From: Candidatus Methylobacter oryzae
GTDB taxonomy: Bacteria > Pseudomonadota > Gammaproteobacteria > Methylococcales > Methylomonadaceae
NCBI RefSeq assembly: GCF_003994235.2
Contig: NZ_RYFG02000094.1
Span: 1-50,784 of the forward strand
Length of the DNA stretch: 50,784 bases
Reading direction: 5' to 3'
The notes beneath the pieces are model-generated. The model had not been told where the DNA came from. It ran no database searches and saw only the letters and a program-made list of their open reading frames with translations. This document shows, piece by piece, positions 18,297 to 26,957 of this stretch; the first letter of the stretch is position 1; each line of letters starts with the position of its first letter. Made by a program: the position numbers and the translations under genes.

Positions 18297-21200
18297 TTAA
18301 CGCAGATCCTGAGCCAACAAAGTCGCATTGCCGCCTATTGCGGCCGTGTTGACGGTAACGGTCTGCTCGATAACAAAACGGCGCAGATAATCGGGCCCTC
18401 CCGCTTTCGGGCCGGTGCCGGACAGCCCGGTGCCGCCGAATGGCTGTACGCCGACTACGGCGCCGATCATGTTCCGGTTGACATAGATATTGCCGACTTT
18501 CACGCGCTGCCGGATCGTATTGAAAGTGCTGTCTATCCTGCTGTGTATGCCCAGCGTCAAACCGTATCCGGTGGCATTGACTGCGTCGATGACTTGGTCA
18601 AGCTCCGGCTCGCGGTAGCGGATAACGTGCAATATCGGCCCGAACACTTCCCCCGTCAATTGCGACAGCGAGTGCAGTTCTATCAAGCTGGGCGGGAAGA
18701 AGCTGCCGTAGCCCAACCTTTCCGGCACCGGCAGTTGATAAAGCAGCCGCCCCTGCTGCTGCATGGCCTCCAGATGCGCGATCAACGGCGCCAATGCGGC
18801 GCGATCGATAACCGGGCCGATGTCGGTCCAATAAAAGCCGGGGTTGCCGATAACCAATTCCTGCATCGCGCCGATCAGCATCGCTACGGTTTTATCGGCA
18901 ATTTCCTCCTGCACAAACAGTACCCGCAAAGCCGAACAACGCTGGCCGACGCTATTGAAAGCCGAAACCGCCGCATCCTGCACCAGTTGCTCAAGCAATG
19001 CCGAGCTGTCGGCAATCAGTACATTCTGTCCGCCGGTTTCGGCAATCACCGGCACAATATCGCGGCGTTGCAGGGCCAGTTGCCGGTTAATCGTTTGCGC
19101 GGTTTCGGTGGAACCGGTAAAAACAAGACCGGCGACCCTGGCGTCGGCAAGCAGATGCTCGCCAAACAAATTGCCGCCGATAGGCAAAAAATGCAGCACC
19201 GATTCAGGCACGCCGGCCTGGTGCAATAGCTGGACGCAGCGCATTGCGGTTAATGCGGTCTGGCTGGCCGGTTTGGCGATAACCGTATTACCGGCCGCAA
19301 GCGCTGCCGCTATCTGGCCGATAAAAATCGCGATAGGAAAATTCCACGGGCTGATGCAAACATAAACGCCGCGGCCGTAATGATAAAGCCAGTTTTCCTC
19401 GCCGGTAGGACCGGGCAACTTGACCGGTTGGCTGAATAAATCCATTGCCGACTGCGCATAGTAGCGGCAAAAATCGACGGCTTCCCTGACTTCCGCCAAC
19501 GCGTCTTTAATCGTGCGGCCGCCTTCCCTGACACATAATGAAACCAATTCCAGCCGGTTTGCTTCCAGCAGATCGGCGGCCTTTAGCAAATACTGGGCTC
19601 GCTTCGCCACAGGAGCAAGCCGCCAATCGGCAAATGCCAGCGACGCTTCGGTTAGCGCTTCGCCGATGGCCTCCGGTTCCGCAAACGTGACCGAACCGAC
19701 CTTCAAGCGGTTATCGAAAGGATTCACAATAAGCCGTTCCTTGCCGGAATAAGGCCTGCCGTTTATCAGCGGCATCGCCGTCCAATATTTATCGGACAGT
19801 GTATTCACGCTGTGCTGTAGCGATGCCAACTGCTCCGGATCGGCCAAATTGAGTCCTGAGGAATTAACCCGCCGGTCGCCGAACAAGTTACGCGGCAATA
19901 CGATTTGCGCTTGATTGGCCGATGCTCTTACCGCGGCGACCGGGTCGCTGACCAATTCGTCGACGCTGATATTCATACGGCTGATTTGGTTAATAAAAGA
20001 GGTATTGGCGCCGTTTTCCAGCAAGCGCCTGACCAGATAAGGCAGCAACTCGTGGTATGCGCCGATCGGCGCGTAAACGCGGCAGTGTATCTTCCAGTCT
20101 TGCACGTCGATGATTTCCCGGTACAGGCTTTCGCCCATGCCGTGCAAGCGTTGGAACTCGTAGCCCGGATGCTGCCGGCCGAGATGGTAAATCGCGGCAA
20201 CCGTATGCGCGTTATGGCTGGCGAACTGCGGATAAAACGCAGCCGGTTCGGATAGCATAACCTGCGCGCAAGCCAGGTAGGATACGTCGGTCGCCGACTT
20301 GCGGGTAAATACCGGGTAATCGGCCAGGCCGTATTCCTGCGCGCGTTTTATTTCGCTATCCCAGTAAGCGCCTTTAACCAGGCGCAACGGAATTTTCCGG
20401 CGATGATGGCTAGCCAATTTAGCCAGCCAGCGAATGACCGGCAGCGCTCTTTTTTGATAAGCCTGCACCGCCAAGCCCAGTCCCGGCCAACCGTCTAAAT
20501 CGCGGTGCTTGAACGCAGAGGCAAAAATATCCAACGACATGTCCAGGCGTTCCGACTCCTCCGCATCGACAGTCAGCATAATATTAGCCTGACGGGCCGC
20601 GCGCGCCAGCACCAGCAGTTTATCGCGCAACGCTTTGACCGCGCGGACATGCTGCAAAGGCTCGTAACGGGGATACAGCGCCGATAATTTAATCGACAGG
20701 CCGGGGTTATCGTAAAGTTCGGCAGAAACGGCATGACCGGCCAACGCATCAATCGCGAACCGGTAGGCTTCGAAATAACGTTCCGCATCGGCTTTCGTCA
20801 GCGCCGCCTCGCCCAGCATATCGAAAGAATAGCGAAACACCGGCTCCTGTTCGCTGCGCCGGATCGCTTCCTGTATCGATTCGGCGAAAACGAACTGCAA
20901 GGCCAGATGCTGCATGGCTTGCTTGACGGCCGCGCGTATCAGCGGCGCGCCGACTCGGGACAATAGTTGTTCGAAGCCTTGGGAATCATGATGCGCTTCA
21001 AAATCCCCGGCGAACAATAGCGCCCTGGTCGCCAGATTGACCAGCTGAGAATCGCTATGGTGCAGGTGGCTTTGCCAGTCCACGCCGCTCAGTTTCTCCT
21101 GTAACAACAGGTCTTGCGTGCGGCTGTCGGGAATACGCAGCAAGGCTTCGGCAATGCTCATTAAAATAATGCCTTCGCGGGAAGTCAGCTGGTATTCATG

Positions 21201-21500
21201 CAGGAAGGCTTCAATCGCGGATTGCCGGTGCCGTTTTTCCCTGACCGCAACGGCCAGGGTTGTCGCGGTTTGGCTTATTGCAGCCGGATCGTAACCGTTT
21301 ATTGCGGAAATATTCATCAACGGCGCGAAGTGCAGTTGCTGCCCTCCCCTTCTTTCGTTAAAAGGCCGGGGAGAAGGTTTTCTGAACAGCGCGAACCGCG
21401 CCCATACGCAATACAGCAATTCGCTGACCAGGCTTTTTTCATCGGCTAGATAAGCCTGATTCACTATTTTTCGTAATTCGGCTAAAGATTTTTGAGTCAT
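18297..21500 (-). CDS. putA: Bifunctional proline dehydrogenase / pyrroline-5-carboxylate dehydrogenase
   Basis: Oxidises proline to glutamate in two steps. It has 1067 residues and lacks the N-terminal ribbon-helix-helix repressor domain of the 1320-residue E. coli PutA, so it is the short, non-regulatory type. The FAD-dependent proline dehydrogenase barrel shows RLVKGAYWDSEIKRAQ and RRLLENGANTSF. The aldehyde dehydrogenase half shows SPWNFP, the glutamate in ETGGQN and the catalytic cysteine in GQRCSA. Residues ~30-60 look foreign: after the normal opening a stretch rich in Arg/Pro/Gly (KPSPRPFNERRGGQ) interrupts before the domain resumes at DPAAIS. The ribosome binding site at 21500 is weak. 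Confidence 0.93.
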   Translation of the reverse strand: MTQKSLAELRKIVNQAYLADEKSLVSELLYCVWARFALFRKPSPRPFNERRGGQQLHFAPLMNISAINGYDPAAISQTATTLAVAVREKRHRQSAIEAFLHEYQLTSREGIILMSIAEALLRIPDSRTQDLLLQEKLSGVDWQSHLHHSDSQLVNLATRALLFAGDFEAHHDSQGFEQLLSRVGAPLIRAAVKQAMQHLALQFVFAESIQEAIRRSEQEPVFRYSFDMLGEAALTKADAERYFEAYRFAIDALAGHAVSAELYDNPGLSIKLSALYPRYEPLQHVRAVKALRDKLLVLARAARQANIMLTVDAEESERLDMSLDIFASAFKHRDLDGWPGLGLAVQAYQKRALPVIRWLAKLASHHRRKIPLRLVKGAYWDSEIKRAQEYGLADYPVFTRKSATDVSYLACAQVMLSEPAAFYPQFASHNAHTVAAIYHLGRQHPGYEFQRLHGMGESLYREIIDVQDWKIHCRVYAPIGAYHELLPYLVRRLLENGANTSFINQISRMNISVDELVSDPVAAVRASANQAQIVLPRNLFGDRRVNSSGLNLADPEQLASLQHSVNTLSDKYWTAMPLINGRPYSGKERLIVNPFDNRLKVGSVTFAEPEAIGEALTEASLAFADWRLAPVAKRAQYLLKAADLLEANRLELVSLCVREGGRTIKDALAEVREAVDFCRYYAQSAMDLFSQPVKLPGPTGEENWLYHYGRGVYVCISPWNFPIAIFIGQIAAALAAGNTVIAKPASQTALTAMRCVQLLHQAGVPESVLHFLPIGGNLFGEHLLADARVAGLVFTGSTETAQTINRQLALQRRDIVPVIAETGGQNVLIADSSALLEQLVQDAAVSAFNSVGQRCSALRVLFVQEEIADKTVAMLIGAMQELVIGNPGFYWTDIGPVIDRAALAPLIAHLEAMQQQGRLLYQLPVPERLGYGSFFPPSLIELHSLSQLTGEVFGPILHVIRYREPELDQVIDAVNATGYGLTLGIHSRIDSTFNTIRQRVKVGNIYVNRNMIGAVVGVQPFGGTGLSGTGPKAGGPDYLRRFVIEQTVTVNTAAIGGNATLLAQDLR

Positions 21501-21875
21501 AGGCTAACCCCATTGGCAAAAATCTCCAGTTTCTCAGGTAAATTTTTGAAACCGGAAATTGGATCAAAAAATAGTCCGATCAGTAGCTTCATTGTTCCAT
21601 AGCAAGGCCGCAAGTCAATCTCTTTTCTAACTGTTTTAAATCATGACGAGAGTCGGTATGAAACGAAGGGCATTCCGGCGTTCGGCACTTTCGGCCGTTA
21701 GGTATTTCCGCTTATTGAACAAAGCCTTTATTTGCTCTAATTTGAATTTTTTTTCGTAACTGCTCTCCCCCTTTGAAATGGGGCGTAGATACTTCTTTTC
21801 TTTCAGCCGGCTTTCCAGGCTGCTCAACAGGCCCGGCTGAGATCTATTGCTAATCAATCACTAAGGGTTATTTCT
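21501..21875. other. Divergent spacer between putA and the DUF1259 gene
   Basis: About 375 bp that must hold the promoters of both flanking genes. A 73-codon minus-strand frame lies at 21636-21857 but contains the repeat-derived string KYLTAESAER and lacks a credible ribosome binding site. I see no clear promoter pair, only A/T-rich stretches around 21735-21760. Confidence 0.5.
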
Positions 21876-22784
21876 ATGAATATGACGCGTTGGTCTCAAG
21901 TTAGCATTATCGTTTTATGTTACTGGGCTTCCGGGCAGTCTGCCGCCCAACAATCGGCTAATAGCCCAACAGTATTGGACACTGCCAAGATCGAACAATT
22001 CACCGGTATGAAAGGCAAACTGGACCAAGCGGAATCCGTCTTCAAAGTCAGCCATCCTCGCAACGACCTGAACGCCACTGTCGCGGGCGTTAAAATGCTC
22101 CCCGAGATGGGCTTGACCTCTTGGGCCGGGTTTGCAGCGGCCGGCGACCAAGTCATGGTGATGGGCGACATCGTGCTACAGGAAGACCAAGTCAATCCTG
22201 TCCTCGGCACCGCCCTGGATAACGGCCTGGAAGTCACCGGCCTGCACAACCACTTCCTCTGGGATAAACCCAGAATTATGTTCATGCATATCGGCGGCAT
22301 CGGCAATCCGGAAACGCTCGCAACCGGAGTCGGTAAAGTCTTTGCTAAAGCCGAAGCAATGCATCCCGGTAAAAAAGCGCCGGCTAGCCTTAACCCGGCA
22401 AAGACGACACTTGATCCCAAACCTATTGAAACCATCATCGGCACATCTGCCGAGAAAACAGGCCAAGTCTACAAAGTGACGCTGGGGCGTAAAACCCAAA
22501 TAAACGGTCACGATGCGGGTAAAGCGATGGGCGTCAATACGTGGGCGGCATTTGCCGGCAGCGATGAAAAAGCTGTCGTTGAGGGCGATTTTGCGATGCT
22601 CGAATCCGAACTGCAAAGCGTATTAAAAGCCCTGCGTGGAGCTAACATTAATATCGCCGCGATTCATCAACACATGATGAATGAAACGCCGAAAATTGTG
22701 TTTTTGCATTATTGGGGAACAGGTTCCGCCATTCATTTAGCAAAAGGGATCAAAACCGCATTGGATACTCAAGCAAAGCCGTAG
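21876..22784 (+). CDS. Exported DUF1259 (LppY/LpqO-type) protein
   Basis: 302 residues with an N-terminal signal peptide (cleavage probably after SAAQ). It consists of two related halves. Each has a segment with His-x-His and a Met/Phe-His strand: GLHNHFLWDKPRIMFMH in the first and AIHQHMMNETPKIVFLH in the second, each preceded by a WAGF/WAAF Gly/Ala motif. This matches the DUF1259 family, whose function is not established. The conserved histidines suggest a metal site (inference). AAGGG lies about ten bases upstream of the ATG at 21876; ATG 21882 is an alternative. Confidence 0.85.
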   Translation: MNMTRWSQVSIIVLCYWASGQSAAQQSANSPTVLDTAKIEQFTGMKGKLDQAESVFKVSHPRNDLNATVAGVKMLPEMGLTSWAGFAAAGDQVMVMGDIVLQEDQVNPVLGTALDNGLEVTGLHNHFLWDKPRIMFMHIGGIGNPETLATGVGKVFAKAEAMHPGKKAPASLNPAKTTLDPKPIETIIGTSAEKTGQVYKVTLGRKTQINGHDAGKAMGVNTWAAFAGSDEKAVVEGDFAMLESELQSVLKALRGANINIAAIHQHMMNETPKIVFLHYWGTGSAIHLAKGIKTALDTQAKP

Positions 22785-22864
22785 CCTATATTTGTTATTA
22801 GCGCGAATCATGAGAACTGCCGCCGTAATCATCCTAGAAGAACTGATGCGTTAGCGGAAAAGCA

Positions 22865-24316
22865 ATGTCGGAATTCAGCGAGCCTGCCGGTAAAACATAT
22901 TATGAACTGTTCGGCATTGCCAACGACGCGGATTACTCGGCGATCAAGAAAGCCTATGATGAAGAATACCGAAAATATCTGACGGCTAAAGACCAGGCAA
23001 GATGGCTCCGGGTTTCGGAAGGTTGGGAAGTCTTAAAAGATCAGGCGAGAAGAGCCGACTATGACAGGAAAATAAAAGAACAGGACAGAAATCCGGTCCT
23101 GAAAGTAATACGCCGGATGGACGAACACTATGTTTATAAGAACGTCAAAAAAGGTACGGCGTTTACCGAAACAATCGTCATTAAAAATACCCATAAAGGC
23201 CGCTTGAAAGGAAAAATATTTTCCGATGCCGAATGGTTGGCGCCCGATAGGGACGATCTGAGCTTTCAACATGAGCAAGCCCTCGATATACATGTCCTTA
23301 CCTCAAAGATTCCTGCAAATTGCTACGATGCTAAAGGCACTGTCACGATTGATACGAACGGCGGCCTTCCGTATTCGATACCGTTCAGGGTCGTTTTGGC
23401 GGATATTGACGTCGCTGCCGGCAAGTTCAGGAAGACTTATGTGCCTGTTGCCGTTGCCGGTGCCGGTTTCATCGGTTCTTTTAGCGGCTTGACACTTCCA
23501 TTACTGCTGATTGGGGCCGTTTCCACGGGAGCCGTTTTTTATGCCGCGGCGAAATTTATCGTTAAAACCTGTCTGCAAAACGGCCTGAATATAGTTAAAC
23601 TTCCTGCTGTTTTTATCCAAGCTTTCGCCGGCTGTCTGGCCGCTTTAGCCCTGCTGTTTCATTCCGGTTTTAATCCGATGCCGAGGCCGGAAAAGCTCGA
23701 TATACCGTTCCTGCCGGAAAATCCGCCGCTAGCGGCAATACCGCAACCTGAGCCGTTGCCGGCAGCGCCGGAGCCCATTATTGAAAATCACGATCGGCAA
23801 GCCAATCCGGCAGACGACGGCGCTCCAGCCAACGAAACGATCGCCTTACCCGGCAGCGTAATCAATATAGACTCAAAAACCACCGCTCCTAATGCGCTAT
23901 GGGAGTTTGGTTTTGAAGCGGCAGCCGACAACCTGCATTACGGCTTTGGCTGCAATAGCCGCGATGGCGTGCATTTTCGCATTAACGGTAACAATGCCGA
24001 TTGGACGGCCGGCGTCGAGGCAGTGAGAACGTCCCCGGGTCGCGTCACCTTGTACTTTCGCTCGGCGGATTGGAATTTTATTCAAAAATGTTCTAGCGCG
24101 GCTCACTGCGAGCAAACGGTTTGCCCGCTTGCGATAGCGGTTGAGCCTTATACAAATCCCGAGCAGGCTCCGTTAGCAGGGCTTTCGAGCACAACGGTTA
24201 ATCCCGGCAAAACTGCACGAAAAAAAAACCATCCCGCCTCAAGAAGCGTCCCCAAGAAGAAAAACCGGAAACCTGAAACGAGCAGTTTTGCGCCACCATC
24301 TCGAGATAACCTGTAG
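22865..24316 (+). CDS. Membrane protein with degenerate J domain
   Basis: 483 residues. Residues ~9-72 have the helices of a DnaJ domain (YYELFGIANDADYSAIKKAY ... ADYDRK), but the HPD tripeptide that activates Hsp70 is absent. The turn reads RKYLTAKDQ. Residues ~85-180 look like the beta-sandwich domain that often follows J or Hsp70 domains in bacteria (conserved KG..F...I.I.N..KG.L.G.I and G.V.I.TNGG). Two hydrophobic segments at ~190-265 follow, then a Pro-rich linker and a C-terminal Cys-containing domain outside known families. It is probably an inner-membrane protein. It is followed after 13 bases by a lipoprotein gene. Confidence 0.8.
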   Translation: MSEFSEPAGKTYYELFGIANDADYSAIKKAYDEEYRKYLTAKDQARWLRVSEGWEVLKDQARRADYDRKIKEQDRNPVLKVIRRMDEHYVYKNVKKGTAFTETIVIKNTHKGRLKGKIFSDAEWLAPDRDDLSFQHEQALDIHVLTSKIPANCYDAKGTVTIDTNGGLPYSIPFRVVLADIDVAAGKFRKTYVPVAVAGAGFIGSFSGLTLPLLLIGAVSTGAVFYAAAKFIVKTCLQNGLNIVKLPAVFIQAFAGCLAALALLFHSGFNPMPRPEKLDIPFLPENPPLAAIPQPEPLPAAPEPIIENHDRQANPADDGAPANETIALPGSVINIDSKTTAPNALWEFGFEAAADNLHYGFGCNSRDGVHFRINGNNADWTAGVEAVRTSPGRVTLYFRSADWNFIQKCSSAAHCEQTVCPLAIAVEPYTNPEQAPLAGLSSTTVNPGKTARKKNHPASRSVPKKKNRKPETSSFAPPSRDNL

Positions 24317-24329
24317 ATCAGGAGGGCTA

Positions 24330-25724
24330 ATGTTATTAAATACTAGGGCTTTTTACCTGTTGCTTACAATGACGGCAATAACGTCCGGTTGTGCTTACAA
24401 TGTTCCCTTGGCGGTCGATCCCGTTAAAGATATGCATCAATCCCGGCTTGTCAGCAAAAAGATGCCGATCAAGGTGGGCATCTACTTGAGCGACGATCTT
24501 AAACATTATGTTTATAAGCAGCAGAGAATGGGGACGGCTTTTCGAATGAAAATCGGAAAGTATCTGCCTATCGTCGCCGCGGCCATGGCATCGGCTATGT
24601 TCGATGACGTTATCTTGGTGGATTCTGTTCCGCCTTATAGCAATAGTTACAAGCCGGACGTTGAGGCGGTAATTAGACTGGAAATCCTTTCTTGTTATGC
24701 CAATGCTGTTGGCGATCTTTCAGGCTATATCAAGGCAAAGACAAAATTGCGCATTACCGCCTATGACTTAGACGGCAATAGCTTATGGCAAGATGAAGCG
24801 GTAGGCGAAAGCAGAAGTACGGAGCTGGATTTTATCGGCAGCTTGCTTGACGGCATGGAAGAAGCCGGTAAAACCGGCTATCAAGCGGTTTTTTCCGCTA
24901 CGGCCCGCCTGATAAACGATTTCTATGCCAAGCCCCCTCAGAAGCTGCTTGCTCTTCTTGAAGTTAAGAAAGCGGAAAACTTAAGGAACCTGCCGAATTT
25001 TGAACTTTTTAAAACGCTCTATGAAAAAGGCCGGTTTCAATACGATAAAAAAAACTATTGCCAGTCATTATATTTATTCGCCAAGGCATCAACTATCGTC
25101 CCCGACGAGCCGGCAACCCTGTTTTATACCGGTGCCTGTTATACGCATTCCGGCGATAAACAAAACGCTTTAAAAAAGTTCGCTGACATTATTGCCAAGA
25201 GTCCTTCCGGACAAGAAGCGAGCGACGCGAAAAAATGGATTCAACGCTTGAACGACCCTTTAAAAATTGGTCTCGCCAATATTAATAAAGCCAATAAGAC
25301 CGCATTAGATAATGAAGCCGTCCGGAATGCGCTAACAAATAGCAATATGTATACAGTGATAGATACGGCTAAATTAACAGCGCTGAATAACCCTCTTATA
25401 TCGCCGGACTTTTCGCAATTCCTTGATAGCTGTTCTAAAAAAGGCGCCAAAGTCATTATCTTGCATGAGATTGATAGTTCATCCCAAAAAGCCTCGCCGG
25501 ACTATTACGGCGGTGAAGACGTTGCAACCGAACATAGCGTCAGAATTTCGGCAAAAGCCTACTCAACAAAGAGGAAACAGTTAACAACCGCGATTCTGAT
25601 AAATGAAAAATCAAGCACTATGCAAAAACAAACAGCGGAAGAGGAAGCAAAAACAAAACAGCAGCTATTGGAAAACGCTTCCAGGAAACTGGTCTTACAG
25701 TTATTAAAGAACGATATTTTTTAG
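24330..25724 (+). CDS. TPR-containing lipoprotein
   Basis: 464 residues with lipobox SGC (TAITSGC, Cys ~21). The N-terminal half resembles the alpha/beta fold of CsgG- or GNA1162-like outer-membrane-associated lipoproteins (inference from pattern only). The middle (~230-320) has tetratricopeptide-like helices such as LFYTGACYTHSGDKQNALKK. The C-terminal half is Lys/Asn/Ser-rich and ends in a long helix with many Gln/Glu/Lys residues. AGGAGGG is four bases upstream of the ATG at 24330. Co-transcribed with the J-domain gene, so the two may act together at the envelope. Confidence 0.8.
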   Translation: MLLNTRAFYLLLTMTAITSGCAYNVPLAVDPVKDMHQSRLVSKKMPIKVGIYLSDDLKHYVYKQQRMGTAFRMKIGKYLPIVAAAMASAMFDDVILVDSVPPYSNSYKPDVEAVIRLEILSCYANAVGDLSGYIKAKTKLRITAYDLDGNSLWQDEAVGESRSTELDFIGSLLDGMEEAGKTGYQAVFSATARLINDFYAKPPQKLLALLEVKKAENLRNLPNFELFKTLYEKGRFQYDKKNYCQSLYLFAKASTIVPDEPATLFYTGACYTHSGDKQNALKKFADIIAKSPSGQEASDAKKWIQRLNDPLKIGLANINKANKTALDNEAVRNALTNSNMYTVIDTAKLTALNNPLISPDFSQFLDSCSKKGAKVIILHEIDSSSQKASPDYYGGEDVATEHSVRISAKAYSTKRKQLTTAILINEKSSTMQKQTAEEEAKTKQQLLENASRKLVLQLLKNDIF

Positions 25725-26026
25725 TAACTGATATTGCGTATCGTCCACGAAAAGCACGAAAATAGGTAAACCGCACCGTTCCCACGCTCTTGTGCTCACC
25801 GTTATAAACAGCTATCGCGGGCAGTCGTCATGACAACCGTCCCTGAGCTAACGTTAAAAGCGAGAAATAGTCCGCTAGGCAGACCTTCCAGGTTTTACCA
25901 ACAACGTTCCGAGAACAGGCGGAACCTATTAATGAAGGCCGAATATGATATTGTCGGCAAGAAACCGACGACCGATATTTTTCGTGTCTTTCGTGTTTTT
26001 CGTGGACAACTGCGTAACATCAGTTA
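25725..26026. mobile_element. MITE-like element with 37-bp inverted ends
   Basis: 302 bp beginning directly after a stop codon. The left end (25725-25761) and the reverse complement of the right end (25989-26026) share TAACTGAT, then GTCCACGAAAA and CACGAAA, with one single-base gap. No transposase. Inside, 25778-25809 matches the left end of the element at 6943 at 28 of 32 positions, so two repeat families appear nested. A 65-codon frame (25830-26027) crosses it and is dismissed. Confidence 0.6.
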
Positions 26027-26042
26027 GCAACCCGATTTAGGC

Positions 26043-26957
26043 CTAAAAATGAATCGAATCCCAACTTACAAAATTCCGTCCCTCGCGCTTGGCCAAATAA
26101 AGCTGGTCGTCGGCCAATCCCAGTAAACCCACTGCCGAACCGTCTAGGCAAGGTATTATAGAAGCGCCTCCAATGCTAATAGTCACGACAGAAGCAACAT
26201 TAGAGGTTTCATGATTGATAGCCAGCGCTTCTACTGAGTAGCGAATCTTTTCCGCAATATGAATGGCTTCATCACGCCCGACCTCCGGCAACAGCATGAC
26301 AAACTCTTCGCCGCCGTAACGGGCAACCAATTCGCCGGAACGGTTAACTACTTTCAACATGGCTTTAGCAATCTGCCGTAGCGCCTCATCGCCGGCACCA
26401 TGACCGTAGGTGTCGTTGTATTGCTTAAAGTAGTCGATATCCACCATTGCCAAAGAAATAGGCTTCCTGTGGCGAGTCGCCCGCCTCCATTCGCTTTCCA
26501 TGGTCTGATCGAATCTACGGCGGTTATGAAGCCCCGTTAAACAATCAATAAACGCATCCAGCTCAAGCTGTTTGCGCTGCCCTATATAATTCATGTGATT
26601 GCGCACTCTGGCACGAACAACCGCTAACCGAAAAGGCTTTAACACATAATCGACTGCGCCCATACTCAAACCTTTGGCTTCATCTTTCGACTCGCACATG
26701 CCGGTAACGAACATGACCGGTATTGCTCTGGTGCGTTCATCGTCACGCAAGCGGCGCAGAACTTCATAGCCGTCCATATCCGGCATTACCACGTCCAATA
26801 ATATAAGATCCAGCGCAGTTATGGTCCTGGCCCGGTCGATAGCTTGCTCGCCATTCTTGGCAAGGAATACATCATAATCCGGAAGCAGCAATTCGCTCAA
26901 AATCTGGCGGTTGAACTTTTCATCGTCGACGATCAGGATGCGTTGTCTATCAGTCAT
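26043..26957 (-). CDS. Response regulator-diguanylate cyclase
   Basis: 304 residues. An N-terminal receiver domain (phosphate-acceptor Asp ~52 in [13 protein letters not shown], Lys in VLKPF) is joined to a GGDEF domain with the active motif GGEEF at ~215. It should make cyclic di-GMP when phosphorylated. The product-inhibition site five residues before the motif reads RSGE rather than RxxD, so feedback inhibition may be weakened. The start at 26957 has GGAGC upstream and lies 8 bases inside the end of the hybrid kinase gene, so the two are coupled and the kinase is the likely phosphodonor. The frame to 26990 is not used. Confidence 0.92.
   Translation of the reverse strand: MTDRQRILIVDDEKFNRQILSELLLPDYDVFLAKNGEQAIDRARTITALDLILLDVVMPDMDGYEVLRRLRDDERTRAIPVMFVTGMCESKDEAKGLSMGAVDYVLKPFRLAVVRARVRNHMNYIGQRKQLELDAFIDCLTGLHNRRRFDQTMESEWRRATRHRKPISLAMVDIDYFKQYNDTYGHGAGDEALRQIAKAMLKVVNRSGELVARYGGEEFVMLLPEVGRDEAIHIAEKIRYSVEALAINHETSNVASVVTISIGGASIIPCLDGSAVGLLGLADDQLYLAKREGRNFVSWDSIHF

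Noticed and set aside
21636-21857. 73-codon minus-strand frame upstream of the DUF1259 gene
   Set aside because: Contains a repeat-derived string (LTAESAER), lacks a ribosome binding site and ends in unrelated intergenic sequence.
25830-26027. 65-codon plus-strand frame
   Set aside because: Lies within an inverted-end repeat element and its C-terminus is translated repeat.
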